From Toxotes chatareus (Eukaryota > Chordata > Actinopteri > Toxotidae): a DNA stretch of 64,000 bases. How positions within the stretch are numbered: the first letter of the stretch is position 1; each line of letters begins with the position of its first letter. A program made the translations under genes and the position numbers. A model generated the notes under the pieces. That model saw nothing but the letters and a program-made list of their open reading frames with translations, was not told the origin of the DNA and searched no databases. Below, piece by piece: positions 23,250 through 36,110 of the stretch. The DNA is taken from positions 24,348,580-24,412,579 of the forward strand of contig CM028902.1 in the NCBI GenBank assembly GCA_016801885.1. The letters run 5' to 3'.

Positions 23250-26200
23250 TTACAGTATGCTCTCCCTCATGTTCCCACTGCTCAGAGTGTTTGACTGCTG
23301 ACTCTCTGTGTGGGCCGACGCTCGCTTCCACGTGTGAAAGTCCAGAAGAGCCTGGTTGAGTTTCTCCATCCAGTCCAGCCTCTCCTGTTTGGTGTCAGCT
23401 GAAAACCAACACCTGGACGAGAAGAACAGCCTTCATTTTATGAACAGTGATCCGAGCAACGCTGCGAGAATCAGACCTGATTCAACACGAAGCTCCGGCC
23501 GCAGCCCAGCTGTTGATGTCAGAGAAGGTGTTTCCCATCGGCTGTGAAAGCTGAAACACCCGCTGTGACGTCACCGGCTGGGTGCAGTCAGACGAGCGAC
23601 GTGCTTCTTGCTTACTGTAAACAGAAGTGGCTCTTACAGCTGAAGAGGTTTTCTGAGAAATGAACAGCCTTATTCTGCGTCTGCTTAAACGTGAAACTTG
23701 ATTACAGTCCATGAACGCCATAAAACACATCCCTGGGATCTGTTCAGAGGCTCTCAGTTACATCTAAAAGGTATTTAGTGTATTTATCATGTTACACTTT
23801 ACAAACTCCCAAAGATGTGATGTGTCAGGGTGCTGGGAGTGTTTATCCAAACTTACTTGGCCAAAGCTTCCTGGCTGTCGTCCTGCTGCTGGTGTGGGAT
23901 GTTGCTCACCAGCTCGAAGGTGAAAGGTCGGGCACACGAGTCCCTCTTGACAGGCCTGACACACTGACTGGGAGAGCTGGACAGAAAGAAGCTGCCCTCT
24001 GCTTCCTGAGAGGTTCAAATACAAGACTGAATCAAACCTGCTGAAAGGAACACGGCGACCTGGTCTGATCGTAGTCTGCTGCTCTGTGCCTACCTTGGTC
24101 TCTCTGTCATTGGGGTGGTTCCAGAAGTACATGCTGCATCCGTCCAGGACAAAGTAGCGGCGATGCCAGACCCCGTACCCACTGATCAACTCAAACATTG
24201 TCTGGACCACAAAGAGAGAGGAGTGAATTTAAGGCTGACTGCTAACTGAATGCAGAGAAAACAGATCAGAACTGAAATGTTATATATATGTAGAGTTACG
24301 TCCAAATACATGACTTATATTCCCAGCGGCGTGTGGCATAAATCCCACCCCATCTGCTTTAAATCTTAACATTCTGACAGAATGACGCTAAATGGACGTG
24401 TCTGTGATGTAGCCAGCGTGTTGAGGAAAACAAAGAAACATGACTGACCAGGAAGCCCTCGTGATGCACGTTAGAGTGACTCTCACTGTCCAGTCTTAAG
24501 TAGATGTTGCCCTCTAGAGGAGAGAGAAAAGGCACCTGCACAAGAGGGAGAGGACACACTGTCAAACTGGTGTGAGGACAACAGAGAGGAGAAGGAAATC
24601 TATACTCTATGCTCTTCATTCAGTTTGGTGAATACTGTCTCATTTATTTTTAATTTGGATAGACATCATGGATTTGGGAGATCAGAGGGGAAAGAGCTTG
24701 AACTAAAAATAGGAAATTCATCCAGCACAAACAAATGCAATCCAGACTGAGACAGTGGTTTATCTGGATGAGTCAGAGGGCAGCTTCTGTAAAGGAGCAG
24801 AGGGAAATGTGAGAGGTGAAGGGCTGACGGTGACCAGAGAACAGCGAAAACCTTTTCCTGAAATTCATCTCCCAGCAGCCTCCTGATTTTGCCTTCAAGT
24901 TTCATCTGAGTAGAGGAAGCAAGACAAAGACAGGGGAGGGAGACAGACAGGGAGGGACAGACACATTATATCACCAGTGAGTCCACCCATGTGCAGTAAT
25001 TTCCAACAGAATAATAAAAGAAGCAAAGGGAAATATAGTGTTTCCTCAGTGTCAGACAGTGGGTGTGTCACATGAGCCATGCTTTTCCCCTCTCAGTGCT
25101 ACCACTCAGTAAACAACCTACACAAAAACATCCACTAACAAACACGTTCACCAAACTCCATTCACAAAATGGTATTTTTTTATACGACACATATCTGAAT
25201 TAATGTGAACAGGGACTGTATCACCTCAGGGTTCCTTTAGGTTCTATTGGTATCAATTCATTTTTTTTTAAAAATGATTAAACTGACCAACAGTTTTCAT
25301 CAACATCACTCAGACACAGTCTTTGGGCTCAGAGTAAGACGCTTCTGATTCTTGAGGATGCCAAAAATAGTGAGACATTATTACCTTGTCCAGAGGGAAC
25401 TTGCTCTGTCCCAGCGAGGCCAAGGTGATCTTATGAGAGCCCACCAGACAAAAGTTGCTGGAGCGACGGGTGTTGAGAGCAGGGAGAGCAGCAGCTGATG
25501 GACAAAGAAGCACAGAATTAAAACCTCGTAACAAACACAAAAAGCTCAGTCAATAGCAACAGCTTATTCAGTACAAAGCAGAAATGCCTCCATATCAAAT
25601 TCATATTTTTTCTAATACTAATACTCTATTAATCTAGAGTTAGAGTTTAGTGAAACAGGGTCGAATTGTCGCTCCTAAAAAATATTGATAAATAAACTCA
25701 ACTCACGTGCCAGAGTGTTACTGGATCTCTGCTGAAAACAAAAGAAAAGGTTTAGGTAATACTCCGGTGTAAGGTTAAAAAAAAAAACCTAATAAAACTG
25801 GCCGTGAAGCTGTGCACTCACTGTGATAGTGTTCAGAAGCTTTCTTGGTGTGACCTGAACATGTAGGGACACCATAAACGACTTAGCCTCATTAACAAAT
25901 ACACAGCTGGCTCATTATCTGTGAGAAACTCAGATACTTACCCGTGACTTGGTGGTGGTGGTCCGCTCCACGCTGCAGTTACTACCTGAAGTATGAGACT
26001 AGGTGGCACAAGAACAGGCACATTAAAAACCCACACATTACACAGACCACAGTTCAATAAAGAAATAAGGTAACCAGTGCCCCACTGGCTTGTTTAGGCA
26101 GTTTCATTTAAAGTCTATGACCTGATCAGTCGTCTAACTGTCATCCCTTCATCCCTCTGTCTAACTCCACTAACTTTACAAAAAGTTACAACTTATATCA

Positions 26201-29200
26201 GAAACTTTTCCTCAACATCCTTTGACCTAGAGGACATTTAAGGTGTTCTTGATTCCTCTCATTGTATCTGCTTGGTCTACACTACTGTGGCTTTTTATTT
26301 CAATTAATATGTGACAAAAACAAAACAAACTGCAAATCAGAATGTTGATGTTTCGTCTCACCAGGCTGTAGACTTCCACATCAATCTCAAAAGATGAGCG
26401 AATATCCTTCCTGAAACATTATGGAGACAAAGCAAGCCAAGAGTTCGTTTACAGTGTAGAGCTCCATTGAAACAATCATTCTGATACAATCACAAGACTC
26501 TTTAATTCCAGGGCAAGTGAGCGACATTATATTTCACAACCTCTATGTTAAAAAGAGGATTTGCATCACAGAGACTGTCCTTGTATGGTCACAGTTGTCT
26601 GGATGTGACCATTCATTAGTTATTATATTAAATTATATTATTATTATATTAAAAGCCAGCTTATTCGTCGAGTTGATTGAACAAACTAACCACAAACGGA
26701 CTGATAAAGTGCAGCTTACAGAGTGACAGACGTAGGGAAGGAGATGGTGTCTCCTTTCTGAGCGTCAGCAGCTGTGGCCAGAGGGGTGGCGATGATGTTG
26801 CACGGCCCGTAGCGGATCAGGACGAAAAAGTAGTGACTTGGTCGACCTGAACGAGGACAAACAGTCCTTTCAGAGCGGACGTTAGCTACTGTGTCTGTGT
26901 TAATTAAGCCCCGGATTTTAAAACAGAGGGGTTTTTCTTATCAAAGTAGCACAAAAGCATGAAATAACTGTATGAGGCAATCGAAAATACAGAGTAGTAG
27001 ACATGTCTTGTTGAGCTGCTACCTGTCCGGCTGTGTGAGGAGCAGACAAATTCGACCTTGAGAGGTAGCTGGATGTTTGTGATGCTGACAGTCCCTCTGC
27101 AGGGCTGCTGGGAAACATAATCCCTGTCCTCCCCTCCTGCCTCTCCACTCTCAGAGTTCCTCTCCTCCCTCAGTCTGGCCACCTCTGCCAACAGGGCAGA
27201 GCGTTTCTCACCTGGGACAGACAGGTAAATCACAAGAATGAGGAACAGAAAGACAATAAAAAAAATGAAGGGAATGATTTAAAAGCGACTATTAAGGCTG
27301 TGGAGCAAGTGTAGATATCAAGGGTCTACATACAGGAGACCAGCAGGAGTTTTTCAGCTTCTGCCTCCTCCAGCGAGCCTCGGCCATGCTCCTCATCAGT
27401 ACAGCAGCTCAGAGCCTGCAGGGTCTGGTTGATGACAGTCTGCAGCTTCCCTGCTTCTTCATTAAGAGCCTGGAGAGACACAGAACAACACCTAGCACCG
27501 TGGGTAAAGGGCCATTTGTACAGGATTTAATTAAATCAAACAGAAGTCAATTTCAGAAACTGAAGCACAGTTTTTATTTTCAAAGCTGGTGTTTTGTAGT
27601 AAGAAGAACAGGATTACTCTGAATATTAACTCAAAGACTGTGAGAGTGTGACTTTCTCCAATAACCAAAAACTGTGCTACACACCAGGATTTTTGCCTTG
27701 GTGTCCACAGAATGTTGAGGCTGGGACTTCTCCGGAGCTCGTCTCTGGACCCCGGGGGTGACGCTCTGAATGGCCGGCAGCTTACTCTGCCTCTGAGTAC
27801 GGTAGGCGTCAATACTGCCAATCAAAGAACCAACCAACACCAAGTTACAGTTAGACACGTTATAGTACAATATATACTCACACTGAGGATTATTTGAGAC
27901 AGTACAGCTGCCTTGACGTGACAAAAACCATTGTTTATTGTTGTTGTGGGCTTGTAATTTCTGAGATGTGTGTCACACCTGAGTTGTCATCACTAATGAT
28001 TCAAGACTGAGGATTCAAGTTGCTGCTGAGACCTGTACCTGTATAGAGGAGCAGATTCAACAGGAGGGGTGACGGTCTCCTCTGGGGTCAGGAGCAGAGA
28101 TGGAGGATTCGACTCTTGGCTTGCTGCTAGCCGCTGTTGGAGGAATATGGAACATTTACACACACAGATATTCATTTACAGCTTCTGAATTTCTCAGCGG
28201 CTCAAAGGTAGGAATTAATCTTACCAGAGGGGTGACCACAGCCTCTACAGACTTGCTGAGAGGAGAGAGGATGCCGCTAGGAGGGAACGTGAGCAGCTCA
28301 TCTCCATTGTTTTCAAGCTGCTTGCTCTCGTCACACTCTTCCTTGGCATCTCCCTCTTCTTCACTTTTCTCCTTCTCTGACTCTGTGTCCATTTTATCTT
28401 TGTCTCCAGAGCAAGTGCCAATACCACTATCGCGGTCCTCAGCATCTTCATCATCCCCCCTCTCTCCCTCTATCCTTCCAGCATATTCCAGCACCTCCTC
28501 GAACATCCGATCAATTATCTCAGTGGTGTTGGTCTCATCATGAGAGCTCAGCTCAGCATCTAAGGACAGAAACATAAAAAATTTGCACCAAATCACTTTC
28601 AGAAGCAAATAAAGACCACAGTTTCTACAACAGGCAGGCGGCTGCTGAGCTTCCATAAAACCAACAATCAAAGATAAAGAAACGGGGACGCATGTTCAAG
28701 TCTGTATTCACGCCGTGTTTTCAAAGACATGCTGCTCTGGATGTAAACCCAGTGTGTGCACTTCACCAGTGGTCAGTGATCTGTCTGACCGGCAACCTCA
28801 CCAGTGTGCTCCACCTCTCACCTCTGTCCTCAGGCAGCCCAGGTGCTCACACATACTGTTCTCACCTGACATACTTGTCTCTGGCCTGTACTTCCCTGAG
28901 GTACTGGTCTCAGACAGGGGTGAGTCATTGATCAGCTCAGGCTCCAGGATAAAAGTGACTTTCTTTGAGCTCTCTCCTCCCTCTGCCTTGTGAGTTCCTC
29001 CTGTCAGCCCATCGGTAACACCCTGCCTTTCATCTACACCCTCTTGCTCCATTTCCTCCGTCTCCAAAAGGCGCTCTGACACCTGGACCTCTTTCAAACT
29101 CACAGCTGGATCACTTGTATAAGTGCCTACTGGTTCAGCACAAGCCTCTGCCTTTGGCTGTGCTACATCGTCAGTGTTTCTTTGAAGCTCTATATACACT

Positions 29201-32200
29201 GTTAGTGTTTCTGTCAGAGCCTGAGCTACATCTGCAGACGGAGACGCCTCTGTCTGTTTCACTCTGTTATTTGGGCCTGTTGTGTTCGCCTCTATGTCCA
29301 GGTTTTCTTTTATTTTGACAGTCTGAGTGTCCTTTGACTGTTGACATATAGTATCCTTATGAATACATCCCTCTGTGTCTTTCTGGTCTTGTTTTGTCAT
29401 AAAAATATCAGTATCTCCTCTGGCTGTCCCCTCAGTGCGTTCTTCACAGGACTCTGTGTTGACTTGGTTTCTGTTTAAAGCAGACTGGTCTTTCACAGAG
29501 TCCTCTTCTGGTCTGGGTTTCTGATCTTTCTGCAATTCAGAGGAACCAGCAGGATCGACGTGATCTGCAGCACTACCTCCTTTCTCCTTTTCCAAATCTC
29601 CTTCCTCCTCCTCAGCACACAAAGCTTCCTCCTGTTCTTCAGCCATGCCATACTCTTCCTCCTTGCACACCTTGTATTGAGGATACCTCCACACCCGTGC
29701 CTCCTCATCTGTTGAAGGCTCAACCTCCTCTTCACCGTACGAAGAATCGCTGATCTTTTCATCTTCTTCAAATGAAAACATCTCTGACCTGCCATGTTCA
29801 GTTACTTCACCCGTTTCCTTCTTGTGAGACTCGTCTGGATGAGTTGATTCTAACGGTGTCTGTCCATCATCTGATCCATTTCTGATCCTCACTAAAAGAC
29901 AGCTTCAGTACAGTCTGAGTCTCTGGTTCTTGGTTCCCGAGCTGTTCTTCTTCATATCCAGCTGAACTCTTGTGGTCTTTTCTCCTTCACAGGTTCTTCA
30001 TCCAGATGAGTGCTTTGCTCCTTACCTTCCATGTGCAGCTGCCTTTCACTACAGCTTTCAAACCTTACAGATGCTGCTGGGGCTTCAGGGTCACATGGTG
30101 CCCTTTCACCTGTTGAAAGATGAGTCTCACACCTTTACACTAGGTGCCTAAGCACCACACTAAATACACTTTGGAACAGGTATATAAGCTGTTTAAATTC
30201 TGTAGAGCAAGATACTGATTGTAGTGGGTAAAGACAATGATGCAACTTAACATGATGATAACATGACAGCAAATGAAACCAATCACAGCTCCTCTATCCA
30301 GACACTGATTTTGGTACCTAAAGTTAAGGTATTGGCTGAGTATTGATCTGATACCAAGTGCTTATTTCTTTCTAACATGAGTGTGACTCAGTGTGTGGAG
30401 CTGACTGGGATCATTACTCTATGTAAAAAATTTGACATATTTTAAATCATATTGCTCTAAAATGTTTATGAAATTATGCTACAGCAAATTTAGTGACTTA
30501 GAGACTGTATTTAATGTGGATCAATCAAATCTGGCTGAAAACAACTGATCAGTATCGGTGCTGATTAAGAGCCACTGAACTGGATTGGTTCATCACTGGT
30601 TAGAAGCAGATCTTTAGATTACTGTGTGTACAACCTATGTAAGTCTTGGTGGATGGTCATCAACATTCACTCTGCACATCAGTTCAAGACATTCCTACAT
30701 CTAATGCAGTCATATACATTTCATTATGAGTCCTCTATCGGAGGGAAACATGATGCCATACCTGTCGTATTTATAGGTGGCTTCTCCACATCTGATGACG
30801 GAGCTTCAGCGAAGCTGCCATCTTTCATCTCAGCATCACCATCAACCAGCTGGAAGAACCAATATCAGAACCAGGATTTAAGAATAAGAGGCGGGGGTGC
30901 AGCACACAGCTCAGTTTGATTCTGACTATAGCAAATAGATAAATAAATATAAAAATAAACAGATGTGACTGTGATTTTATGTGAAAGACACCTTCACAAC
31001 AGCGTGGCAGAACTGTCATTAAAGGTAACTAAAAACACAGAAACAAATAAACTAGAATACATTTAAAAAAAAAAATCAACATAAAATCTAAAATCCAGGA
31101 AAAGAAACAGGCACAGTAGGAAATAAAGTGACAAACTAATGACAAGGGGGAATATTGCTAAATAAAAAAGTAAGTTCCTAATCTCCCATTTTTGGACAGA
31201 TACACATTTGTTCTTAGGTTGTTTGGCAAAACTAACAGTTGCGTACAGTGTAAAAAAAGCAGGTGCTCAAAGGAAAAGTAGAAGATGGAAAAAGACCTGG
31301 TAGACTGAAGAGCATGAGCCTCATGGATGAGTGGAAAATGCATGGTGAAGAAAAACCCCTTTATGATTTCAAGTCAAGAATACTTTCCAGGATGTAGGGA
31401 GAAGACAGGTGTAGAGAAAGGATGGAAGAGCTCATGACCCTCATCTGTCAAACATGGTGGTGGCTCTGTTGTGGCTTAGACAGGTACGGCTGTCAGTGCA
31501 GCCAGCAGACTGGTATTTACTGAGGATTTCACTGCTGACAGAAGCAACAGGATGAATGCAGAGGTACAGAAGCCTTTTGTGCTCAGAGTCAGCCAAAACT
31601 CATTGGATGATATTTCATCAGTCAGCAGAACAACAATCCTAAACATATGGTCAAAGCTTCCAAAGAGCTTTTCAAGCAGCCTTGACTAGCAGAGTCCATC
31701 ACCTGGTCTTACCCCTGAAGAGAAGACTAAAGGCAGAGAGATGCTGAGAGAGAGCTGAAGGAGGCTGCAGTGAAGGTCAGGGAGAGAATCACCAGGGAGG
31801 ACACCAAGTGTCTGCTGATGTCTGTGGGTCACAGACCTCAGGTAGTCACTGACTGCAAAGGATTTTACACATTCTATTTAATATGATGGTTTTGTTTGAC
31901 TTCATGCGCATCTGCCCAGTTACTTCATGTGCATCTGCCCAGCATACTGTACCGTACCTGTGATATCCCTGTATATTAGGGGGACATTACCAGAACAGTG
32001 AGGATGATAACAATGAAACTTAAACAATATGTATAGAAACAAAGAAACAGTGTTTTTCTCTGTGCAGCAGTTTATCACCTCATCACCACCCCACCACACA
32101 CCACATGAGTCAGTTCCTGTTAACTCCTGTTCAAGATCAATGAGAAGATAGTCCTTAATTTCTCCTGTGAACAGCCCACATCACAGAGGCACTATTTAAG

Positions 32201-35200
32201 AAGTGAGCTTCCACCCTCTGAAGTGGTAATGAGATCATTTATCCGGTCCCTGTTCAGTTTAATTCTTATCAACCTAACGTACAGACTCTAAATGTTGCCC
32301 ATGTGCACAGTGACCAGACAGAACAGTGGTTTCTTTTCTTTCTTTCTTTTTAAATCACTGACTCACATCCCAAGGCTGCATGGGAGGCCACTGAACTCTC
32401 CTTCTAGATCTAGGGATCCAGGAAGAAGGAGATGAGGGGCCAGGAGGGGTCCTTCCCTGCTAATGATTATACAAGCAGGTGTGAAAAAAAGCTCAAACAA
32501 ACTCAAAAGGGCCTGTGACTAAAACACAGGCAAAATACCACAACCACAAACCCACCTGAGCTAACGAGGGGTCAGAGCTGCTCCTTTTCAGCCAGGCGTT
32601 CTCACTGATTGGTCGGAAATGCAACTGGTTCAGCTCCTGCTCCCGTTCCTGAACAGGTAAACCATGTCAGATGTCAGACATAGACTCTTCAAGTCTTACA
32701 AGCAAATCACTTCATTATATTTGAATAGGAATCACACTCATATTAAATTAATCCATTAATTCATTCCTAAATTAAAGATTAAAGATTTACAAACACCCTT
32801 GGAGAGTACGGGTATATTATAAATTATTTATGGGTAGAAATGATTTATATCACAGTGCTTTTGAGTTCATTTCCCCATACAAGTATGGATATGAGTACCT
32901 GGGAGCTACAAATGTGTTGATCCAAGTGCTCTAGACACTAACGATGCATTTCACTTCTAAAGCTATTCAACCAACCTGGCGTATGCGAGAGGCCTGCTTG
33001 GAGCTGGGTGTCGTGCCCTGGAGTTTCTGATGAATGCCAGATACAAGGTTGGAGCGGGTTCTGGGGCCGAGGTTGGCAGGGCTCGGTGTGGGGCCTGCCT
33101 GGAAGATGGGCACTTTAAACCGCTCCATCCGCTGATTGAATTCTCCCTCATCTGGAGGGACCAAACATCAGATATGAATTTTCAAACTTCTGTTCATGTA
33201 AAGCTAAAGCTAAACACTACAAATCTGGTTCTCTCACTCTTTTGTAGCATAACTGCACATTTCTTACACCATGTTTTCTGATTCTTAATGCTGTGTCAGC
33301 CAAAGCACTGATATAACTGAAGTGTGTGCCATAACTTAGCCTTTCTGCAATATCTGTCCTTTTTTTTTTTTAATTGAGGACTCTGTAGCTAAGTGTGGCA
33401 AATCCTTTGTGAGCTGCAGTCCAATCCTTCAGGCTTGGCCCTCTGGCCACTATCATGCCTGAACTGAATGTCTTTGATAGTTTATTGTATTGTAGTGCTC
33501 AATGCTTACATGACAGTAAACATACACTGTGAATACGACAGCAGAGCAAAAAGACTTAACTATCAGATTACTGAAGAATATTTCACAAAGCTCTGTGAGA
33601 TCTAAGAAAGGACCAGGATGCACTGTGCTTCATGAAAGCATCCCATTTCAAAACAGAACAGTCAATTAATTCTACTCATTTTTGGGTTTTCTAAAATGAG
33701 TTTCATTAGTTAGAAAACTGATGCCATTTTCATGTTAAACGACATCAGCAACAATCATTAGAATTTATTTATATTTTAAATACAAGAAAATGTTATTTCT
33801 AGAGCAGTAACAGTAGTTTCAACAACTCTACATCTCCCTCTACCAGTGGGTAGGTACCAGTGACAGAGGGAGGAGGGGCTGGTTTGGGAGTGACGACTGT
33901 GGTATTGATAAAATGCTCCTCGTCCTTACAAAGTGAGAACTGGTTTAGAGTCAAGTTCCAAGTTTCACTCACATTTGCAAGTGAAATGCTCTCACTGTGC
34001 AGCCCAGGACTTCCATCTATTACAGTGTCAGTGTCAGTACAAGTTGTTTTGAAATTTGGAAAGAGAAATGTAGAAATGCAGCACTGAATTTAGGAGAAAC
34101 AAGTGTGTTGTTCATTCTCAGAGGTTTTGAATGTGTGCATTTATATGCATGTTTACCAAGGAGATGCTCTCTGAAGCCCTTGTCATGGATGATGGCTGAT
34201 GGGCTGTCAGCCCCAGGATCCGACAGGCACCTCTGGGTCACTGGAGCTCCTCCAAAATAACAGTAAAAAAAGAACCTTGCTGTTACAAACTACAGAATTT
34301 ATATAACATCCACAGACTATTCAATTCCTTGAGGACAGCTCTTCAGCTTGAGTGTTGACCTTTGCTACCATGACATGTCACCACCTTGAGCAGTAACATA
34401 AACCCTGCCGAAATACACTAGAACATCTTTGTGTGTGACAGGTGACAAATTAAAGGGAAACCAACATAAAGTGTCGTTGGGGCACCGCGTGCTGCCACAA
34501 CAGATTCAGTGCACCTTGGCATTGATTCTCCAAGTCCCTGGACTCTACTGGAGGGACAAACAGCTTTCCTCCTGTTTAACACATCAGTCCAAAATCTGGA
34601 CCCAAATCATGTCAGCAAAATGCCCCCCACAGGATCACAGAGCCACTGGATCCACTGGTAAGTATTCATACACCTAGTTGCCAGTTTATTAGCGGCACCT
34701 AGCTAAGACTAATGCAGTCTAATCCTACAATAACTTTCTGGTCATTTTAAAAGATGAACTTTGTATAGAATAGTCTGATTAATTGTATTGCGTTATACCC
34801 AGAGCTGACTCTAATATTTAGTCAACTTCACTGATAAAAACTGAGTGGACAAAATATTAGAATAGCTGCTTCAGACAGCAAAAGGGAGGATGTAGGATTA
34901 CCCTCTCTTCTCTGGGAGAGCTGCTGGACTCGGGACCGGACTGATGGAACCATCGGTGTGTCTGGCTTTGTCCCTAGCTCAGCCAAGTGCCCAGACGGTT
35001 TAGGGCTACAGTTCTCTTGACCTGCTGGCTCCAGGCGGCGCCGCTTCTGGCCATCATTCATCTCTGAGACATAAGACAGAAAAATGATAAGTGACAAGAC
35101 ATAAATCACAAATATAAACAATGGCAAATACTGTAGTAAATATGTGGACATTATGTATGTAGGCACAATCAAACCTGATGGTGTGGGGACATTGTCTTCA

Positions 35201-35268
35201 GAATCTGACAGGGGTGCTCTCTGTCTCTTCAAGCTGACATTGCCACTATTTTCCTCGCCAGCTTCCAT
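23250..35268 (-). CDS. anln2: Anillin-like actin-binding protein (anillin paralogue)
   Basis: Scaffold linking RhoA, actin, myosin II and septins at the cleavage furrow. Twenty-five coding exons chain in phase to 1,285 codons (human ANLN is 1,124), from MEAGEENSG at 35268 to ESIL-stop at 23250. Boundaries: 35175-35268, 34902-35063, 34157-34249, 33858-34016, 32976-33151, 32556-32648, 32367-32456, 30762-30849, 30026-30109, 28866-29891, 28225-28559, 28039-28133, 27685-27814, 27334-27469, 27023-27211, 26720-26846, 26362-26410, 25942-25998, 25822-25854, 25707-25731, 25385-25494, 24449-24535, 24094-24201, 23857-24005, 23250-23412. C-terminal half: anillin-homology domain (APLYSIDAYRTQRQ, DEEHGRGSLEEAEAEKLLL, PFLSPLEGNIYLRL) then the PH domain (FELISGYGVWHRRYFVLDG, WFSADTKQERLDWMEKLNQ). 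The N-terminal half is weakly conserved, with a basic KRQR and KRRR start and ENAWLKRSSSDPS. The family's N-terminal formin-binding segment is missing and a 342-codon acidic exon is present. The symbol is provisional: the gene is a clear anillin, the paralogue assignment is inferred. Confidence 0.93.
31400..31880 (+). mobile_element. Decayed Tc1/mariner transposase relic in an anillin intron
   Basis: Antisense to the host gene. Translation in shifting frames gives recognisable Tc1 transposase pieces in order: a VKHGGGS-like word (near 31450), FTADRSNRMNAEVY-like (31525), QNNNPKHMVKASKELFK (31630-31670), and near the end ITREDTKCLLMSVGHRPQ-like (31785-31840). Stops and frameshifts break it throughout, so it is inactive. 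Confidence 0.7.
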
Positions 35269-35274
35269 ACTGAG

Positions 35275-35983
35275 CTGCAACCACAGTGACATTACAGACT
35301 GAATGTTTTTAAGGTGTCAGCTCTCACTGTTATTATGAAACAGAAACATATTAGTACAACTGCAGTACAAACAAGAGCCAGGTTTCTACAGGAGTTAGTC
35401 TTCAAAACACCTGCTTAGGATTTCTAAAAATAAAAGAGAGACTTCTCAACAGTGAAGGTCGCGTACGTAATTATCGGGGGCCGAGTTAATATAGGTTAAA
35501 ACTCTATGTCATTTGGTTAAAATGACTAAAGCTGGATCCCACACACCTTTATACAGAGAGGGGAAACAGAGAGTGGATTAAACCGTAGCAGCATTATAAG
35601 TTAATAAAACGCGACAACGCCCCAGCGTTTCAGTTTCAGCTCAGGTCATTTTAAAACGAAACGCATGAAATAGCACGTCAATTAAACACATTATCCTGCT
35701 AGCACATTAAAAACCCCGTGTTGGTTAAATTTTCTCTACTGTTTCCAAGCACTGACAACCTTCCACTTGATAGCTAGTTAAAAGAGCTACATTAGCTAGC
35801 TCACGTTCGCAACACAGCCTTTTGAGTCAGCTCTGACCAGCTCATTTCAAGCTAACTTACCCAAAGTTGGCAAACAAAACGTTAGCCTAGCTTAGGATAA
35901 CAAGCTAACTTTAGCTGGAATAAACTTTGTCGGAAGCGTGTCACACAGTTAGCAATTGCTAAGCAAGTATTTTGTTGACTTAC
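35275..35983 (-). other. First intron of the anillin paralogue
   Basis: Separates the 5' UTR exon (donor CAG/GTAAG at about 35983) from the first coding exon (acceptor at 35275). AT-rich and unique, with several GCTAAC/GTTAGC words. No other feature seen. Confidence 0.6.
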
Positions 35984-36110
35984 CTGAAAAGACGTCTGTG
36001 TGAAACCACAGTGGTAAAACAGGTCAACGCTAACTGACGAGAAACAACCTTCTTGTTGTTCTACTACGCATTCAGTCGCCTCCTCCACTAACTTTGAATT
36101 TCAGCGGGTC
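35984..36110 (-). promoter_or_regulatory. 5' UTR exon and promoter-proximal region of the anillin paralogue
   Basis: On the minus strand a strong donor (TTTTCAG/GTAAGT) ends a non-coding exon. In the frame that joins MEAGEEN it is open but has no ATG, so the start stays in exon 2. A TTTGAA hexamer at 36094-36099, resembling the CHR element of G2/M genes, lies close to the likely transcription start. A six-base match alone is weak. Confidence 0.5.

Noticed and set aside
29892..30109. Frameshifted or broken anillin gene (pseudogene)
   Set aside because: A 134-bp intron with proper splice sites restores phase, and the full 1,285-codon frame is intact, so the gene is read as functional.
36094..36099. 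CHR cell-cycle element upstream of the anillin paralogue
   Set aside because: A single hexamer is expected by chance at a noticeable rate. Mentioned only as a weak cue.
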